DNA of 64,000 bases, taken from positions 276,015-340,014 of the forward strand of contig NZ_LYCS01000003.1 of NCBI RefSeq assembly GCF_001659985.1. Direction: 5' to 3'. Positions 38,209-47,477 of this stretch are shown piece by piece. Position 1 is the stretch's first letter. Every line of letters starts with the position of its first letter. Source of the DNA: Oceanobacillus sp. Castelsardo. GTDB taxonomy: Bacteria > Bacillota > Bacilli > Bacillales > Amphibacillaceae. A program made the translations under genes and the position numbers. Below the pieces are notes generated by a model. That model searched no databases, was not told the origin of the DNA, and saw nothing but the letters and a program-made list of their open reading frames with translations.

Positions 38209-39693
38209 TTATCTTAAATTTATAATAATTTCTACTCTTCGATTTTTTGCTTGTCCTTTTTCATTTTCATTTGACGAAATTGGCTTCGTCTCTCCATGAC
38301 CAACCGTTGTCATGTTTGCTTCCGATAACTCGCCTTGATCCATTAAGTACGCTTTAACTTCCTCTGCCCGCTTTTCAGATAACTCTTGGTTATATTTGCT
38401 ATCCCCTACATTATCCGTGTGGCCACTTATCTCAATTTCTATGTCCTTATCAAAGGTTTGCAATGTTTTTCCTATTTCTGCTAACAGGTTTTTAGACTCT
38501 TCCTTTAACTCAAACTCATCAAAATCGAATAATAGATGATCTGGTACAAGCATCGTTACCTCAGGACCATCAATCTTTAATTCCACATTATCTGGAACAC
38601 TTATTTCGGTAGATTCTAGTTTTTCTTCTATGACAATAGATTGATTATCATTGTACTTATTCTTCTCTACTAAATTTCCTACTAGTTTTTGGCCTTTAGC
38701 TCCATATGTTTCTTCTATAATATTCCACTGACTCCAATGAGCAGGGTCAAATTCAATGACAAAACTAGCATCTTCTTTATATTCATATTCAAACATCATA
38801 TCAAAGGAACCATCTGGTTTAACACTTGCTTCAGCATTGCTCCCAGCATATTTCCCTCTTAACTTACTTCCTTCTAATAAGTTACTTTTTCCGTGTAAAT
38901 AAAAATACGCTTCATCATTATTGATTTCAAGCACTTCCATCCAGACTCTTGGATCACCCATATCCTCTGGAGTCGGATGCCAGTCTGGCTCTTTGAACTG
39001 TCTTACTGCTAGTTCTTCACCTGGTACAAATGTAGTCTCTACTTTTGCCATTTGATAAATATTTTGTGGCGAACCTCCACCAACTTCTCCTTCGTGTTTA
39101 TAAATATAAGGACCTGTTAGCTCCTGCCCACGGTCACCGTAATGCCTTATAATCGCATCATCTTGATGACCATCAAAATGGAATTTCACTTCTACTTTTG
39201 TTTCTTTCTTAAGATCATGGTGAGGGATTTCCAAATAAAAGCTTCCATCTTCTTGTACTAACTCGGTTGAATCCGCAAAATATTCTTCTTCACCCACAGA
39301 AACTTCACCAATTACTCTGGCACCAGGGATTAGATTACTTTTCCCATGAATTTGGATGGCATCTTCTGTTTCTACCATTTCCCCACCTAAAACAATATGA
39401 TAATCCCCTATCGATTGATCTATATCATTTTCGTTATCCTCTGTTTCATTCTCGGATTCTTTATCCATTTCCTTTTCAGGTTCTTTTGTCACTTTTTCTA
39501 AATTCTCATCTACTTCTTCCTTCTCTTTTTCAGGAAGTTCTTCTGTAGCATTTGTTTCTTCAGCTTCCACACTTTCCTTTTCTACTTCTTTTGACTCACG
39601 ATCCCCACTAGTTTCCGTACCTTCAGAATTACAGCCAGTTAGGAATATGATTAACATAGTCAAAAAAAGGGTGATAAACACTTTGCCTTTCAT
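38209..39693 (-). CDS. Lipoprotein with paralogous repeat domain and C-terminal OmpA domain
   Basis: About 494 residues. Lipobox IFLTGC, then an acidic linker rich in Glu/Lys to about residue 95. Next come the same two SNLI/LxGAxxxG repeats as in the downstream gene (IHGKSNLIPGARVIGEVSVG and LHGKSNLLEGSKLRGKYAG). Last comes an OmpA/MotB peptidoglycan-binding domain (about 385-494) with HLLFDFDEFELKEES, EISGHTDNVGDSKYN, LSEKRAEEVKAYL and KNRRVEIII. The ATG at 39693 has GGGGA six bases ahead. It likely tethers a surface structure both to the membrane and to the wall; the partner is unknown. Confidence 0.87.
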   Translation of the reverse strand: MKGKVFITLFLTMLIIFLTGCNSEGTETSGDRESKEVEKESVEAEETNATEELPEKEKEEVDENLEKVTKEPEKEMDKESENETEDNENDIDQSIGDYHIVLGGEMVETEDAIQIHGKSNLIPGARVIGEVSVGEEEYFADSTELVQEDGSFYLEIPHHDLKKETKVEVKFHFDGHQDDAIIRHYGDRGQELTGPYIYKHEGEVGGGSPQNIYQMAKVETTFVPGEELAVRQFKEPDWHPTPEDMGDPRVWMEVLEINNDEAYFYLHGKSNLLEGSKLRGKYAGSNAEASVKPDGSFDMMFEYEYKEDASFVIEFDPAHWSQWNIIEETYGAKGQKLVGNLVEKNKYNDNQSIVIEEKLESTEISVPDNVELKIDGPEVTMLVPDHLLFDFDEFELKEESKNLLAEIGKTLQTFDKDIEIEISGHTDNVGDSKYNQELSEKRAEEVKAYLMDQGELSEANMTTVGHGETKPISSNENEKGQAKNRRVEIIINLR

Positions 39694-39989
39694 CACCAAT
39701 CCCCATCCCCTTTTTTCAAACGATAGTAAATTTTAATTAGAACTATTGATTCAGTTAGGTCGTTTTTATCCTAACAAAAATACCGAATCTTCAAAAGGGC
39801 ATTTAATCATGAGGATATTTAATTATAAATAGGAACAAGCCTACTTATATTGGTAAATTATACCTAAATTATTCCGTTCCATTTTTCTATTTGTTTCGCA
39901 TAATTGTATATAAATAACAATAGAATTTCCTAATAAGACAAAGTAAAATAAGAATTAGGGAATTATTTACACAAAGGAGTGAGTCTATA

Positions 39990-40310
39990 TTGATTATCGT
40001 TACGACTGAAAATATAGCAAACCATAAAGTTACAGAAGTAATAGGGCCGGTATTTGGTTTGACTGTAAGAGCAAGAGGACTTGGAAAGGATATTGTTGCT
40101 TCTTTTAAAGGACTTGTAGGCGGAGAAATAAATCAATATACCGAAATGCTTGAAGATGCAAGAAAGCAGGCCATTGACCGAATGGTAAAAAATGCCCAAG
40201 CCATGGGGGCAGATGCGATTATTATGATGCGCTTCGACTCAGGAGAAGTTGGTCAAAACATGAGTGAAATCATCGCATATGGAACAGCTGTCAAGGTGGA
40301 AAGGGTATAA
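39990..40310 (+). CDS. YbjQ/DUF74 family protein
   Basis: 106 residues, a complete single-domain YbjQ protein: VTTENIANHKVTEVIGPVFGLTVRARGLGKDI at the start, EARKQAIDRM-like DARKQAIDRMVKNAQAMGADAIIMMRFDS in the middle and EIIAYGTAVKV at the end. The family is described as a putative heavy-metal-binding or pentameric protein of unknown role. TTG start with AAAGGAG ten bases ahead. The next gene starts three bases after its stop. Confidence 0.9.
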   Translation: MIIVTTENIANHKVTEVIGPVFGLTVRARGLGKDIVASFKGLVGGEINQYTEMLEDARKQAIDRMVKNAQAMGADAIIMMRFDSGEVGQNMSEIIAYGTAVKVERV

Positions 40311-40313
40311 CCG

Positions 40314-40550
40314 ATGGCGTGGATTTTTGGTTTTTACGGTATTCAGCTCATTATATTGATTGTCCTCGTTATTGGATCGTGGTTTATATGGGATCGGCGT
40401 TTCAAATCAAAGCACGGACAAAAGGTACCAAAAGGATTTATTCAAACGAATGAGGTGTCCATTGATCCGACCACCCATAAGCGGTTAGTTGTTTATTTTA
40501 ACCCTGAAACAGGTGAACGCTTTTATAAAGAAGAAGAGAACAAGCATTAA
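40314..40550 (+). CDS. Small single-pass membrane protein after YbjQ
   Basis: 78 residues. One helix (about 5-26) is followed by a basic stretch WDRRFKSKHGQKVPKGF and a soluble tail with SIDPTTHKRLVVYFNPETGERFYKEE. The tail looks conserved-protein-like, but I do not recognise a named family. Tight coupling to the YbjQ gene suggests the two work together, perhaps bringing YbjQ to the membrane. That is inference. Confidence 0.75.
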   Translation: MAWIFGFYGIQLIILIVLVIGSWFIWDRRFKSKHGQKVPKGFIQTNEVSIDPTTHKRLVVYFNPETGERFYKEEENKH

Positions 40551-40630
40551 AAGAGCCAGGGGGACAGGTCCATCGTCTCAAAATCACTAATGCCGACCGG
40601 GACGAGGTACCTGTCCCTATGGCTCTTTTT
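40549..40630 (+). terminator. Terminator formed by a GGGACAGGT dispersed repeat
   Basis: AAAGAGCCA pairs with TGGCTCTTT, and the inner GGGACAGGT pairs with ACCTGTCCC. The structure overlaps the 3' end of the convergent multicopper oxidase gene. It is one of five related copies in the window. Confidence 0.8.
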
Positions 40631-42105
40631 CAATGTTCGTTATGTTGATGTTCCGTGTCATCCTTGGGTAGTTCAGTTGGTACTTGTGATTCTGTCCCAG
40701 GTTCTACAAGTAGAAATTGACCCATCATTCCTTCATCTTCATGTTTTAATAAATGGCAATGATACATAAGAGGGTAATTAAGGTCAGTATGGTTACCGAA
40801 CTCTACAGCAAGTCTAACCTTTGCTCCAGCAGGGACAAACACGGTATCCTTTCTTCCTCTTTCGTAATCATTTGGCTCTTTATCATTTATGTCTAGTACT
40901 CGAAACGCAGCATCATGGATATGGAAATTATGTTCCGGCCCGAAATTGTGAATTTCCCATATTTCCTTAGCACCAGCGGGAACCACTTCATCTATTCGAT
41001 ACATATCCATCAATTTGTCATTAATCTCGTTCTCCATCGTCAATTTAAATTGACGCACCTTCGCATCTTCCGGTACCTCTATTGGTGGTACGCTAGAAAG
41101 CTGCTCACTTATTGGAGATGATTCTGTTAATTCAGAAGCTGCAACCACTTTTAACAAGTCGAATTCACCACTTTGAATACCAGCTCCACCGCTATAACTA
41201 CGAAGAACTGTCTCCTCGCCCGGCTCAAATTCAACGACAATTTCTGCGCGTTCTCCCGGACTTAGCATGAAACGATCTAATGTAACAGGTTCATTTAGAA
41301 GGCCGGCATCATTTGCTACAAGTTGGAATGACCGACCATCTGTAAAGCCGAAATTATAGGCTCTCGCATTGGAACCATTAAGCAATCGAAAACGAACTTG
41401 ACTAGCTGTGACTTCAAGAAAAGGGTCGTATGTTCCATTTACAAGAATTTCATCACCAAGGGTACCATAGGGTGTATCATCATCCTCTGAAAACTGCCCA
41501 TCACTTGTAAACAATTTATCCTGTACGATGAGTGGGATGTCATCTACACCATAATTAGAAGGTAGTTTCTCGGAATCCTCATCATCGATAATAAACATAC
41601 CTGCAAGTCCGCGATACACATGCTGTGCTGTTTTACCATGCAGGTGAGGATGGTACCAAGTCGTAGCAGACGGCTGGTCAATGGTCCAATGAGGTGACCA
41701 TGTCTCTCCATCTTCAATCATCTGATGCGGACCACCATCCATCGCTGGAGGTAACATCATTCCATGCCAATGCAACGTGGATGTTTCTCCCAACTGATTA
41801 GCTACATCAAAGGAAACTTTATCACCACGTGAAACTCGAATTGTAGGGCCAAGATAAGAACCATTGATTCCCCAAGTATCTGTCTCCTTCCCTGGTAAAA
41901 ACTCTGTCGTTCCTGGTTTCATCGCTAAGGTAAAATGTTTCGTACCGTCCGATTCAATGGTAGGCTCTAAAAGCTCTGGTATTTTTAACGCTTGTTCAAA
42001 CTCTAGCTTACCTACATTTGTTACAGTTTCTTCGCTACTACATCCAGCCACTCCGAAAATAAGTAATAAACCGAGTAAGAATATTAATCTATGATATGAT
42101 TTCAA
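40630..42105 (-). CDS. Multicopper oxidase, lipoprotein
   Basis: 491 residues, three cupredoxin domains (CueO/laccase-like). Lipobox GVAGC (Cys22) anchors it outside the membrane. All four copper motifs are complete: LHWHGM, WYHPHLHG, HNFHIHD and YHCHLLKHEDEGMMG (type-1 Cys, His and axial Met). It ends in a His-rich tail (EHQHNEH). Likely oxidises Cu(I), Mn or phenolics at the cell surface. Upstream an imperfect inverted repeat GTTACT..AGTAAC (about 42142-42172) overlaps the probable promoter and could be an operator. Confidence 0.93.
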   Translation of the reverse strand: MKSYHRLIFLLGLLLIFGVAGCSSEETVTNVGKLEFEQALKIPELLEPTIESDGTKHFTLAMKPGTTEFLPGKETDTWGINGSYLGPTIRVSRGDKVSFDVANQLGETSTLHWHGMMLPPAMDGGPHQMIEDGETWSPHWTIDQPSATTWYHPHLHGKTAQHVYRGLAGMFIIDDEDSEKLPSNYGVDDIPLIVQDKLFTSDGQFSEDDDTPYGTLGDEILVNGTYDPFLEVTASQVRFRLLNGSNARAYNFGFTDGRSFQLVANDAGLLNEPVTLDRFMLSPGERAEIVVEFEPGEETVLRSYSGGAGIQSGEFDLLKVVAASELTESSPISEQLSSVPPIEVPEDAKVRQFKLTMENEINDKLMDMYRIDEVVPAGAKEIWEIHNFGPEHNFHIHDAAFRVLDINDKEPNDYERGRKDTVFVPAGAKVRLAVEFGNHTDLNYPLMYHCHLLKHEDEGMMGQFLLVEPGTESQVPTELPKDDTEHQHNEH

Positions 42106-42280
42106 TGTTTTGCTTAACTTCCTTTCTATTCCATTAACAAAGTTACTAAAACTATTATACTATTATAGTAACACTTATTACTTTGACGGAAAATAACTAA
42201 AGGTCACTGCCATTAAAGTGAAGTGAGTTTCGTTTAAAGGTATATCTTAGTACTTGACATCTTGAATGGCATACGAATTG

Positions 42281-42385
42281 ATATTAACATAGTACTCAGA
42301 TAATATTATTGAACTTTTGCATAAAAAAAGACGTTCATTTTGAGATCGCCTCATTGTATTATTGAACCAAATAGTTCACTAAATT
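42281..42385. repeat. Imperfect direct repeat, copy 1
   Basis: Aligns by eye with 43736-43840: shared TTAACATAGTA-like, ATAATATTATTG, a run of A, ATCGCC/ACCGCC and TTGTA.TATTG.ACCA segments in the same order. The two copies flank three small membrane-protein genes. Confidence 0.65.
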
Positions 42386-42386
42386 A

Positions 42387-42656
42387 TTATGGTCCCGTGA
42401 ATGCTTGTAAAAGGTAAGCAAAAGCCAAAACAAATCCATTGCCTAATATACCAATAATTAAAAAGATAAGGCGTTTAGATAGTAACCAAGAAAATATAGC
42501 AAATAAAACACCCAGAATGGATAAAATCACAAAAATAGTAATAATAAAATAAACGTCGGCACCAGGTCCTCTTTCGATATAGAAAAATATGATACTTATT
42601 ATCACTGTTAATGTAGATGTAACACCTAAAATGCTTCCTGTTTTTCTCTTATTCAA
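42387..42656 (-). CDS. Small membrane protein, function unknown
   Basis: About 89 residues from a TTG at 42656 that has AGAGGGGG eight bases ahead; the open frame runs further upstream, but that part overlaps the neighbouring gene and has no such site. Three hydrophobic segments separated by short polar turns (IERGPGADVY, SKRL). No family recognised. Third gene of a run of three membrane proteins on this strand. Confidence 0.6.
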   Translation of the reverse strand: MNKRKTGSILGVTSTLTVIISIIFFYIERGPGADVYFIITIFVILSILGVLFAIFSWLLSKRLIFLIIGILGNGFVLAFAYLLQAFTGP

Positions 42657-42756
42657 AAAAATACCCCCTCTTAATTCAATAACCACCTTTTTAAAATCCT
42701 TCCACCATTTACTATTAAACCAATAAGTAACCAAATAAAAACACTTAAAATAGGCA

Positions 42757-43236
42757 TTAATTGAAGAATATATGTTCCAAATAAACCATTCCCATAAAAG
42801 ATAACCAGACAGCACAGGGTATCACTAAACTTTTTATTGAATGTAACCAATTAAATTCATTGTTATTTTTTCGTAGTATTCTATCGGTAATAATAAACAA
42901 AATTGCTGCAACCAAACTATAATAGAGTAATATAAGACCAAAAAAGAAGTGTAAAATACCCGATATAATTACTTCAGTTTTTTCATTATTAGCTTTTCCC
43001 GATATAAATTCCCCTATTTTATCACTAATAATGGAAGTCAGTACACCATAGATTAAAATTACTGGAAAGCTGTACATTAAATAAACTGGTGTTGCTATTA
43101 TAAATGCGAATAAATAATCTGTTACTGAACTTATATCTTCTCCAAACGGATTTGGAACAATTAAACCCAGTAATATTGCAAATAATGACCCAGAAACTGA
43201 TGCTGAAATAACTTTTCTTGATATAACCGTATTCAC
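42757..43236 (-). CDS. Membrane protein, function unknown
   Basis: 159 residues with four or five hydrophobic segments, GTG start with AAAGGA about 11 bases ahead. Polar loops contain NPFGEDISSVTDY and GKANNEKTEV. I do not recognise a family. It sits between the DUF3953-like gene (47 bases upstream) and the 89-residue protein (100 bases downstream). Confidence 0.62.
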   Translation of the reverse strand: MNTVISRKVISASVSGSLFAILLGLIVPNPFGEDISSVTDYLFAFIIATPVYLMYSFPVILIYGVLTSIISDKIGEFISGKANNEKTEVIISGILHFFFGLILLYYSLVAAILFIITDRILRKNNNEFNWLHSIKSLVIPCAVWLSFMGMVYLEHIFFN

Positions 43237-43283
43237 TTAAAACCACATCCTTTACTCCTTCTTAAAGTAACGAACCAGTTAAT

Positions 43284-43643
43284 TCAAAAAAATGATTGAA
43301 TTGAGATAAATATAGCAATAGCTATATACAGATATCCAAATCCTTTTTTTCCCTTATTGAATTCATCTAATCCCATCACTAATATAAGTAACCCCAAGAA
43401 AAAAATCATAAGGGGTTGTAATACAAAATTATCAGCTAACAATCCATAACCTGCCAACAATAGAATTATTACACTTAAAATGATTCGTATAATTTTTAAT
43501 CCCTTTATTTCTTTATTTTGTTTATATTCTTCTCTTCGTTGTCCTTTACTTGATAAAAGAGAAATAACTACAATAATTACTATGAAAAAAACTAGTTGGA
43601 AAATTATATCTTCTATGTTTATTCTATCAATTGCTGTTAACAA
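43284..43643 (-). CDS. DUF3953-like small membrane protein
   Basis: About 119 residues. An N-terminal helix is followed by a charged stretch SSKGQRREEYKQNKEIKG and then three helices. The segment ILLLAGYGLLADNFVLQPLMIFFLGLLILVMGLDEFNKGKKG matches the DUF3953 pattern as I recall it. The start is uncertain: TTG at 43643 lies 14 bases from GGAGG, which is long. First of three membrane-protein genes on this strand. Confidence 0.6.
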   Translation of the reverse strand: MLTAIDRINIEDIIFQLVFFIVIIVVISLLSSKGQRREEYKQNKEIKGLKIIRIILSVIILLLAGYGLLADNFVLQPLMIFFLGLLILVMGLDEFNKGKKGFGYLYIAIAIFISIQSFF

Positions 43644-43735
43644 ATAAATAATAAATTCCTCCCTCGTCCTCTTAATGTACCAAAGAATCCAATACCTTTC
43701 TTCTAGTAAACTGTCGGTTAACTAATATTTTGTTT

Positions 43736-43840
43736 CCATACTAACATAGTATTAAAATAATATTATTGTTATTTTTAAAAGAAAAAGCCGACCGCCTTCA
43801 GACCGCCCTGTTGTACTATTGCACCAGTTAGTATGAAGTT
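43736..43840. repeat. Imperfect direct repeat, copy 2
   Basis: Partner of 42281-42385 in the same orientation. Its most distinctive part is a GC-richer GCCGACCGCC..GACCGCCC stretch following AAAAAG. Confidence 0.65.
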
Positions 43841-43921
43841 TCTATGTCATTTGAAGATATTTTCGAATTACACCCAATAACAGAACCCTTTTCAATAATA
43901 GGCAGTGAACTATTCTCCCAA

Positions 43922-43935
43922 TGACAGCGCTTGCA
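43922..43935. promoter_or_regulatory. Candidate cre site upstream of the aldehyde dehydrogenase
   Basis: TGACAGCGCTTGCA fits the degenerate CcpA consensus TGWNANCGNTNNCA at every fixed position and lies 105 bases before the start codon. The rest of the 390-base gap (43644-44040) shows no gene. Confidence 0.55.
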
Positions 43936-44040
43936 AAATAAAAGAAAAAGGAGTATGCTAGATTCATAGGCTAATTTGTCGAAAGTTCGATAAACCTGGC
44001 ACTAAACATAACAATTTTAACTACATGGGGGAATATATAA

Positions 44041-45561
44041 ATGATCTATGCAAATCCAAACACTGAAGGTGCTTTAGTAAACTTCAAAGAGCAATATGAA
44101 AACTTTATTGGTGGAGAGTGGGTTGCACCAGTAAAAGGGCAATACTTGGATGTAATTTCTCCAGTAACAGGTAAAGTTTTCACCAAAGTACCTCGTTCTT
44201 CTGCAGAAGATGTTGATTTAGCACTTGATGCAGCACATGCAGCTAAAGATGCTTGGGGGAAATCAACTGTAGCTTACCGCGCGCAAATTTTAAATAAAAT
44301 TGCTGATCGTATTGAAGAAAACCTGGAATTGATTGCTGTTGCAGAAACTTGGGACAATGGTAAAGCAGTACGTGAAACATTAAATGCAGATATTCCTTTA
44401 TTAGTTGATCACTTCCGTTATTTTGCAGGTGCTATTCGTGCACAAGAAGGAGGAATTAGTGAAATTGATGGTGATACAGTAGCTTATCACTTCAATGAGC
44501 CACTGGGCGTAGTTGGTCAAATTATTCCTTGGAACTTCCCACTTCTTATGGCTGCATGGAAAATCGCACCAGCTTTAGCAGCAGGGAACTGTATCGTTCT
44601 AAAACCTGCTGAACAGACACCTGCTTCTATCAGTGTATTTTTGGAAATTATCCAAGATATTTTACCAAAAGGTGTATTAAACATCGTTCAGGGTACAGGT
44701 TTGGAAGTAGGTAAGCCACTTGCAACGAACACACGTATCGCCAAAATTGCGTTTACTGGTTCAACAGCAGTGGGTCGCTCTATTATGCAATATGCTACAG
44801 AAAACATCATTCCAGTTACATTAGAGCTTGGTGGTAAATCACCTAATATCTTCTTCCCAGACGTTATGGATAAGGATGATGAATTTTTAGATAAAGCAAT
44901 TGAAGGTTTCGTATTATTCGCACTTAACTCAGGCGAAGTTTGTACTTGTCCTTCACGTGCGTTAGTTCATGAATCCATTTATGATAAATTCATGGAAAAA
45001 GTGATGGAACGCATTAAGGCAATTAAAATAGGTAATCCATTAGACACAGAAGTAATGATGGGGGCACAAGCTTCTCAACAACAATTAGATAAGATCCTTT
45101 CTTATATCGAAATCGGCAAAGATGAAGGCGCAGAATTATTAATTGGAGGTTACCAAAACAAATTAGAAGGTGACCTAGAGGAAGGTTACTATGTTGCTCC
45201 TACAGTATTCAAAGGTGATAACAAAATGCGTATCTTCCAAGAAGAAATCTTTGGTCCAGTATTATCTGTAACAACTTTCAAAGATTTCGATGAAGCAATT
45301 GAAATTGCTAACGATACGTTATACGGCTTAGGTGCTGGTGTATGGTCTCGTAGTGGAGAAACTGCTTACCGTGCAGGTCGTGCCATCGAAGCGGGTCGTG
45401 TATGGACTAACACATACCACCAATATCCGGCTCACGCGGCATTCGGCGGTTACAAACAATCCGGTGTTGGTCGTGAAAACCATCAAATGATGCTTAGCCA
45501 CTATCAACAAACTAAGTGTATTTTAGTTGGCTATAATAAAGGATCTATGGGATTCTTCTAA
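44041..45561 (+). CDS. NAD-dependent aldehyde dehydrogenase (AldB/ExaC type)
   Basis: 506 residues. Oxidises an aldehyde, probably acetaldehyde, to the acid. Cofactor and catalytic motifs: [46 protein letters not shown] (catalytic Glu) and [13 protein letters not shown], with the nucleophilic Cys in the VCTCPSR form typical of this subgroup. The [15 protein letters not shown]-terminus is normal. One base separates it from a DUF779 gene, a known pairing for acetaldehyde dehydrogenases. A cre-like site upstream suggests carbon catabolite control. Confidence 0.94.
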   Translation: MIYANPNTEGALVNFKEQYENFIGGEWVAPVKGQYLDVISPVTGKVFTKVPRSSAEDVDLALDAAHAAKDAWGKSTVAYRAQILNKIADRIEENLELIAVAETWDNGKAVRETLNADIPLLVDHFRYFAGAIRAQEGGISEIDGDTVAYHFNEPLGVVGQIIPWNFPLLMAAWKIAPALAAGNCIVLKPAEQTPASISVFLEIIQDILPKGVLNIVQGTGLEVGKPLATNTRIAKIAFTGSTAVGRSIMQYATENIIPVTLELGGKSPNIFFPDVMDKDDEFLDKAIEGFVLFALNSGEVCTCPSRALVHESIYDKFMEKVMERIKAIKIGNPLDTEVMMGAQASQQQLDKILSYIEIGKDEGAELLIGGYQNKLEGDLEEGYYVAPTVFKGDNKMRIFQEEIFGPVLSVTTFKDFDEAIEIANDTLYGLGAGVWSRSGETAYRAGRAIEAGRVWTNTYHQYPAHAAFGGYKQSGVGRENHQMMLSHYQQTKCILVGYNKGSMGFF

Positions 45562-45562
45562 A

Positions 45563-45892
45563 ATGAAGAAGGTCATAGCAACAGAAGCAGCTCAAGGCTT
45601 AATCAAACAATTGCAGGAACAGCACGGAAAACTTATATTTATTCATTCAGAAGGTTGTTGTGATGGAACTTCACCAATCTGTATGACAGAAGAAGACTTC
45701 TATCTTGGTAGCCGAGATGAACAAATTGGGGAAATTTTGGACGTGCCGTATTATATGCACACTTCCAATCAATCATATTGGCAGCATATGCAAATTGTCA
45801 TTGATGTTGTAAATACACTTGGAAATTCCTTTTCATTAGAAAGCCAACATGATAAATCCTTTATTATTCGTTCTAGGAAATTGGATGGTTAA
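45563..45892 (+). CDS. DUF779 protein, aldehyde dehydrogenase partner
   Basis: 109 residues from the ATG at 45563. A compact protein with the conserved segment FIHSEGCCDGTSPICM and a following FYLGSRDEQIGEILDVPYYM, characteristic of DUF779. The Cys pair and further Cys could bind metal or a disulfide. The family almost always follows an ExaC/AldB-type dehydrogenase; its biochemical role is unknown. The open frame extends 36 bases into the upstream gene, but spacing favours this start. Confidence 0.9.
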   Translation: MKKVIATEAAQGLIKQLQEQHGKLIFIHSEGCCDGTSPICMTEEDFYLGSRDEQIGEILDVPYYMHTSNQSYWQHMQIVIDVVNTLGNSFSLESQHDKSFIIRSRKLDG

Positions 45893-45904
45893 CTATAATA
45901 GTAC

Positions 45905-45945
45905 AATCCCCCTAATCGCTTCAATGGAGATTAGGGGGATTTCTT
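45905..45945 (+). terminator. Terminator of the aldehyde dehydrogenase operon
   Basis: AATCCCCCTAATC pairs with GATTAGGGGGATT around an 11-base loop, followed by TCTTT. Confidence 0.93.
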
Positions 45946-45963
45946 TAGTTACAGGCGTTTATC

Positions 45964-47328
45964 TTAAGCTGATAATTTTATATCCTTTTCTCTTTTTCTC
46001 TTAAATGAATATAGAGTAAATAATACAATAAACCATACAGGTGTTAGTAATAAGGCCGGGCGAGTTTCCTTGGCAAATAGCATAATGATAAGTACCATAG
46101 CAAACAATGTTAGTACTGCATAATTAACAAAAGGAGTTAACGGTGCTTTAAATGTTGATTTTGCTTGTAATTCAGGGCGCTCTTTCTTGTATCTTATATG
46201 ACAAATTAAAATGATACCCCAAACCCAAATAAAACAAATAGCACTAATGGTTGTCACGATTCCAAATGCTTGTTCCGGAATTAGCTTACTCAAAAGAGCA
46301 CCTACAGATACGACAATCGTCGAAATCCATAACGCATTACTTGGTACATGATTTTTATTTAATTTCGCCATTTTGCTAGGTGCCTGTCCATTACTACTTA
46401 AACTAAAAAGAATTCGGCTCGTTGAAAACATTCCACTATTACAAGCTGAGGCAGCAGAAGTTAATACAACAAAGTTAATAATCCCAGCTGCAAGCGGAAT
46501 CCCAATTAAACTAAACGTTTTAACAAAAGGACTTTCTGATGCATTAAGCTCCGTCCACGGGTTAATTGATAAAAGAATAATAAGTGCACCAACGTAGAAA
46601 AAGAGTATTCGAAAAGGAATTTTATTAATTGCTGACGGAATATTTTTTTCCGGATTAGCTGTTTCCGCTGCCGATACACCGACTAGTTCCACACCAACAT
46701 AGGCAAAGACAACCATTTGGAATGAAAGTAAGAAACCCGAAACTCCATTCGGAAATAGTCCCCCATGCTCCCACAGATTATTAACGGTAACTATTCCAGC
46801 ATCTGTCTTGGAGCCCATCACCAGCATGAACACGCCAATGCCAATCAATGCAAGAATCGTAACAACCTTGATTAAGGCAAACCAAAACTCTAATTCTCCA
46901 AAAAGCTTCACAGTTAGTAGGTTCAGTCCTAATAAAATGAGCAAACATATAACAGCAGGTACCCATTGTGGAATATCAAACCAATACCTTACGTATACAC
47001 CAACCGCAATAATATCTGCCATAGCCGTCATAATCCAACAAAACCAATACGTCCAACCAGTTACGAACGCTACCCGAGGTCCTAGATAGTCCTGGGCAAT
47101 ATCTGTAAGGGATTGATACCCTGCCTTAGACAATAGAAGTTCTCCAAGCGCCCTCATCACAAAAAAGAGCGCAATTCCTACGATTAAATAAGCAAATACA
47201 ATGGAAGGCCCCGCAAGTTGGATGGCTTTACCCGACCCTAAAAACAATCCTGTACCAATCGTGCCACCAATCGCAATTAATTGTACATGCCGACTTGCTA
47301 AATCCTTCTTTAATCCTTGTTGTGCCAA
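45964..47328 (-). CDS. Amino-acid permease, CycA/AapA type (glycine, alanine, D-serine)
   Basis: 454 residues, 12 helices, APC family. The opening GLKKDLASRHVQLIAIGGTIGTGLFLGSG is the classical amino-acid permease signature, with RALGELLLSKAGYQSLTDIA and EFWFALIKVVTILALI further on. It is closest in pattern to CycA/AapA (D-serine, D-alanine, glycine). The glycine riboswitch and terminator in its leader support glycine as a substrate. Monocistronic. Confidence 0.9.
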   Translation of the reverse strand: MAQQGLKKDLASRHVQLIAIGGTIGTGLFLGSGKAIQLAGPSIVFAYLIVGIALFFVMRALGELLLSKAGYQSLTDIAQDYLGPRVAFVTGWTYWFCWIMTAMADIIAVGVYVRYWFDIPQWVPAVICLLILLGLNLLTVKLFGELEFWFALIKVVTILALIGIGVFMLVMGSKTDAGIVTVNNLWEHGGLFPNGVSGFLLSFQMVVFAYVGVELVGVSAAETANPEKNIPSAINKIPFRILFFYVGALIILLSINPWTELNASESPFVKTFSLIGIPLAAGIINFVVLTSAASACNSGMFSTSRILFSLSSNGQAPSKMAKLNKNHVPSNALWISTIVVSVGALLSKLIPEQAFGIVTTISAICFIWVWGIILICHIRYKKERPELQAKSTFKAPLTPFVNYAVLTLFAMVLIIMLFAKETRPALLLTPVWFIVLFTLYSFKRKREKDIKLSA

Positions 47329-47373
47329 TATTATCTCCTCCTAAAGTTTTGCTTAGCCAGTAACAAGGAGCAG

Positions 47374-47405
47374 AAAAAAAGAGATTGGATGTCCTCCAAT
47401 CTCTT
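47374..47405 (-). terminator. Terminator, expression platform of the glycine riboswitch
   Basis: On the minus strand AAGAGATTGGA pairs perfectly with TCCAATCTCTT and runs into TTTTTTT. It lies between the aptamer and the permease start. Confidence 0.93.
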
Positions 47406-47477
47406 AGTCATAAGAATAGCAAATATCATTTGTTACGCCAATGATGATTAGCTTAACAAATACATATTCATTACTCT

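Noticed and set aside
43980-44010. Possible sigma-54 promoter (TGGCAC) before the aldehyde dehydrogenase
   Set aside because: The -12 element (TTGC) is missing at the required distance, and no enhancer-binding protein gene is nearby.
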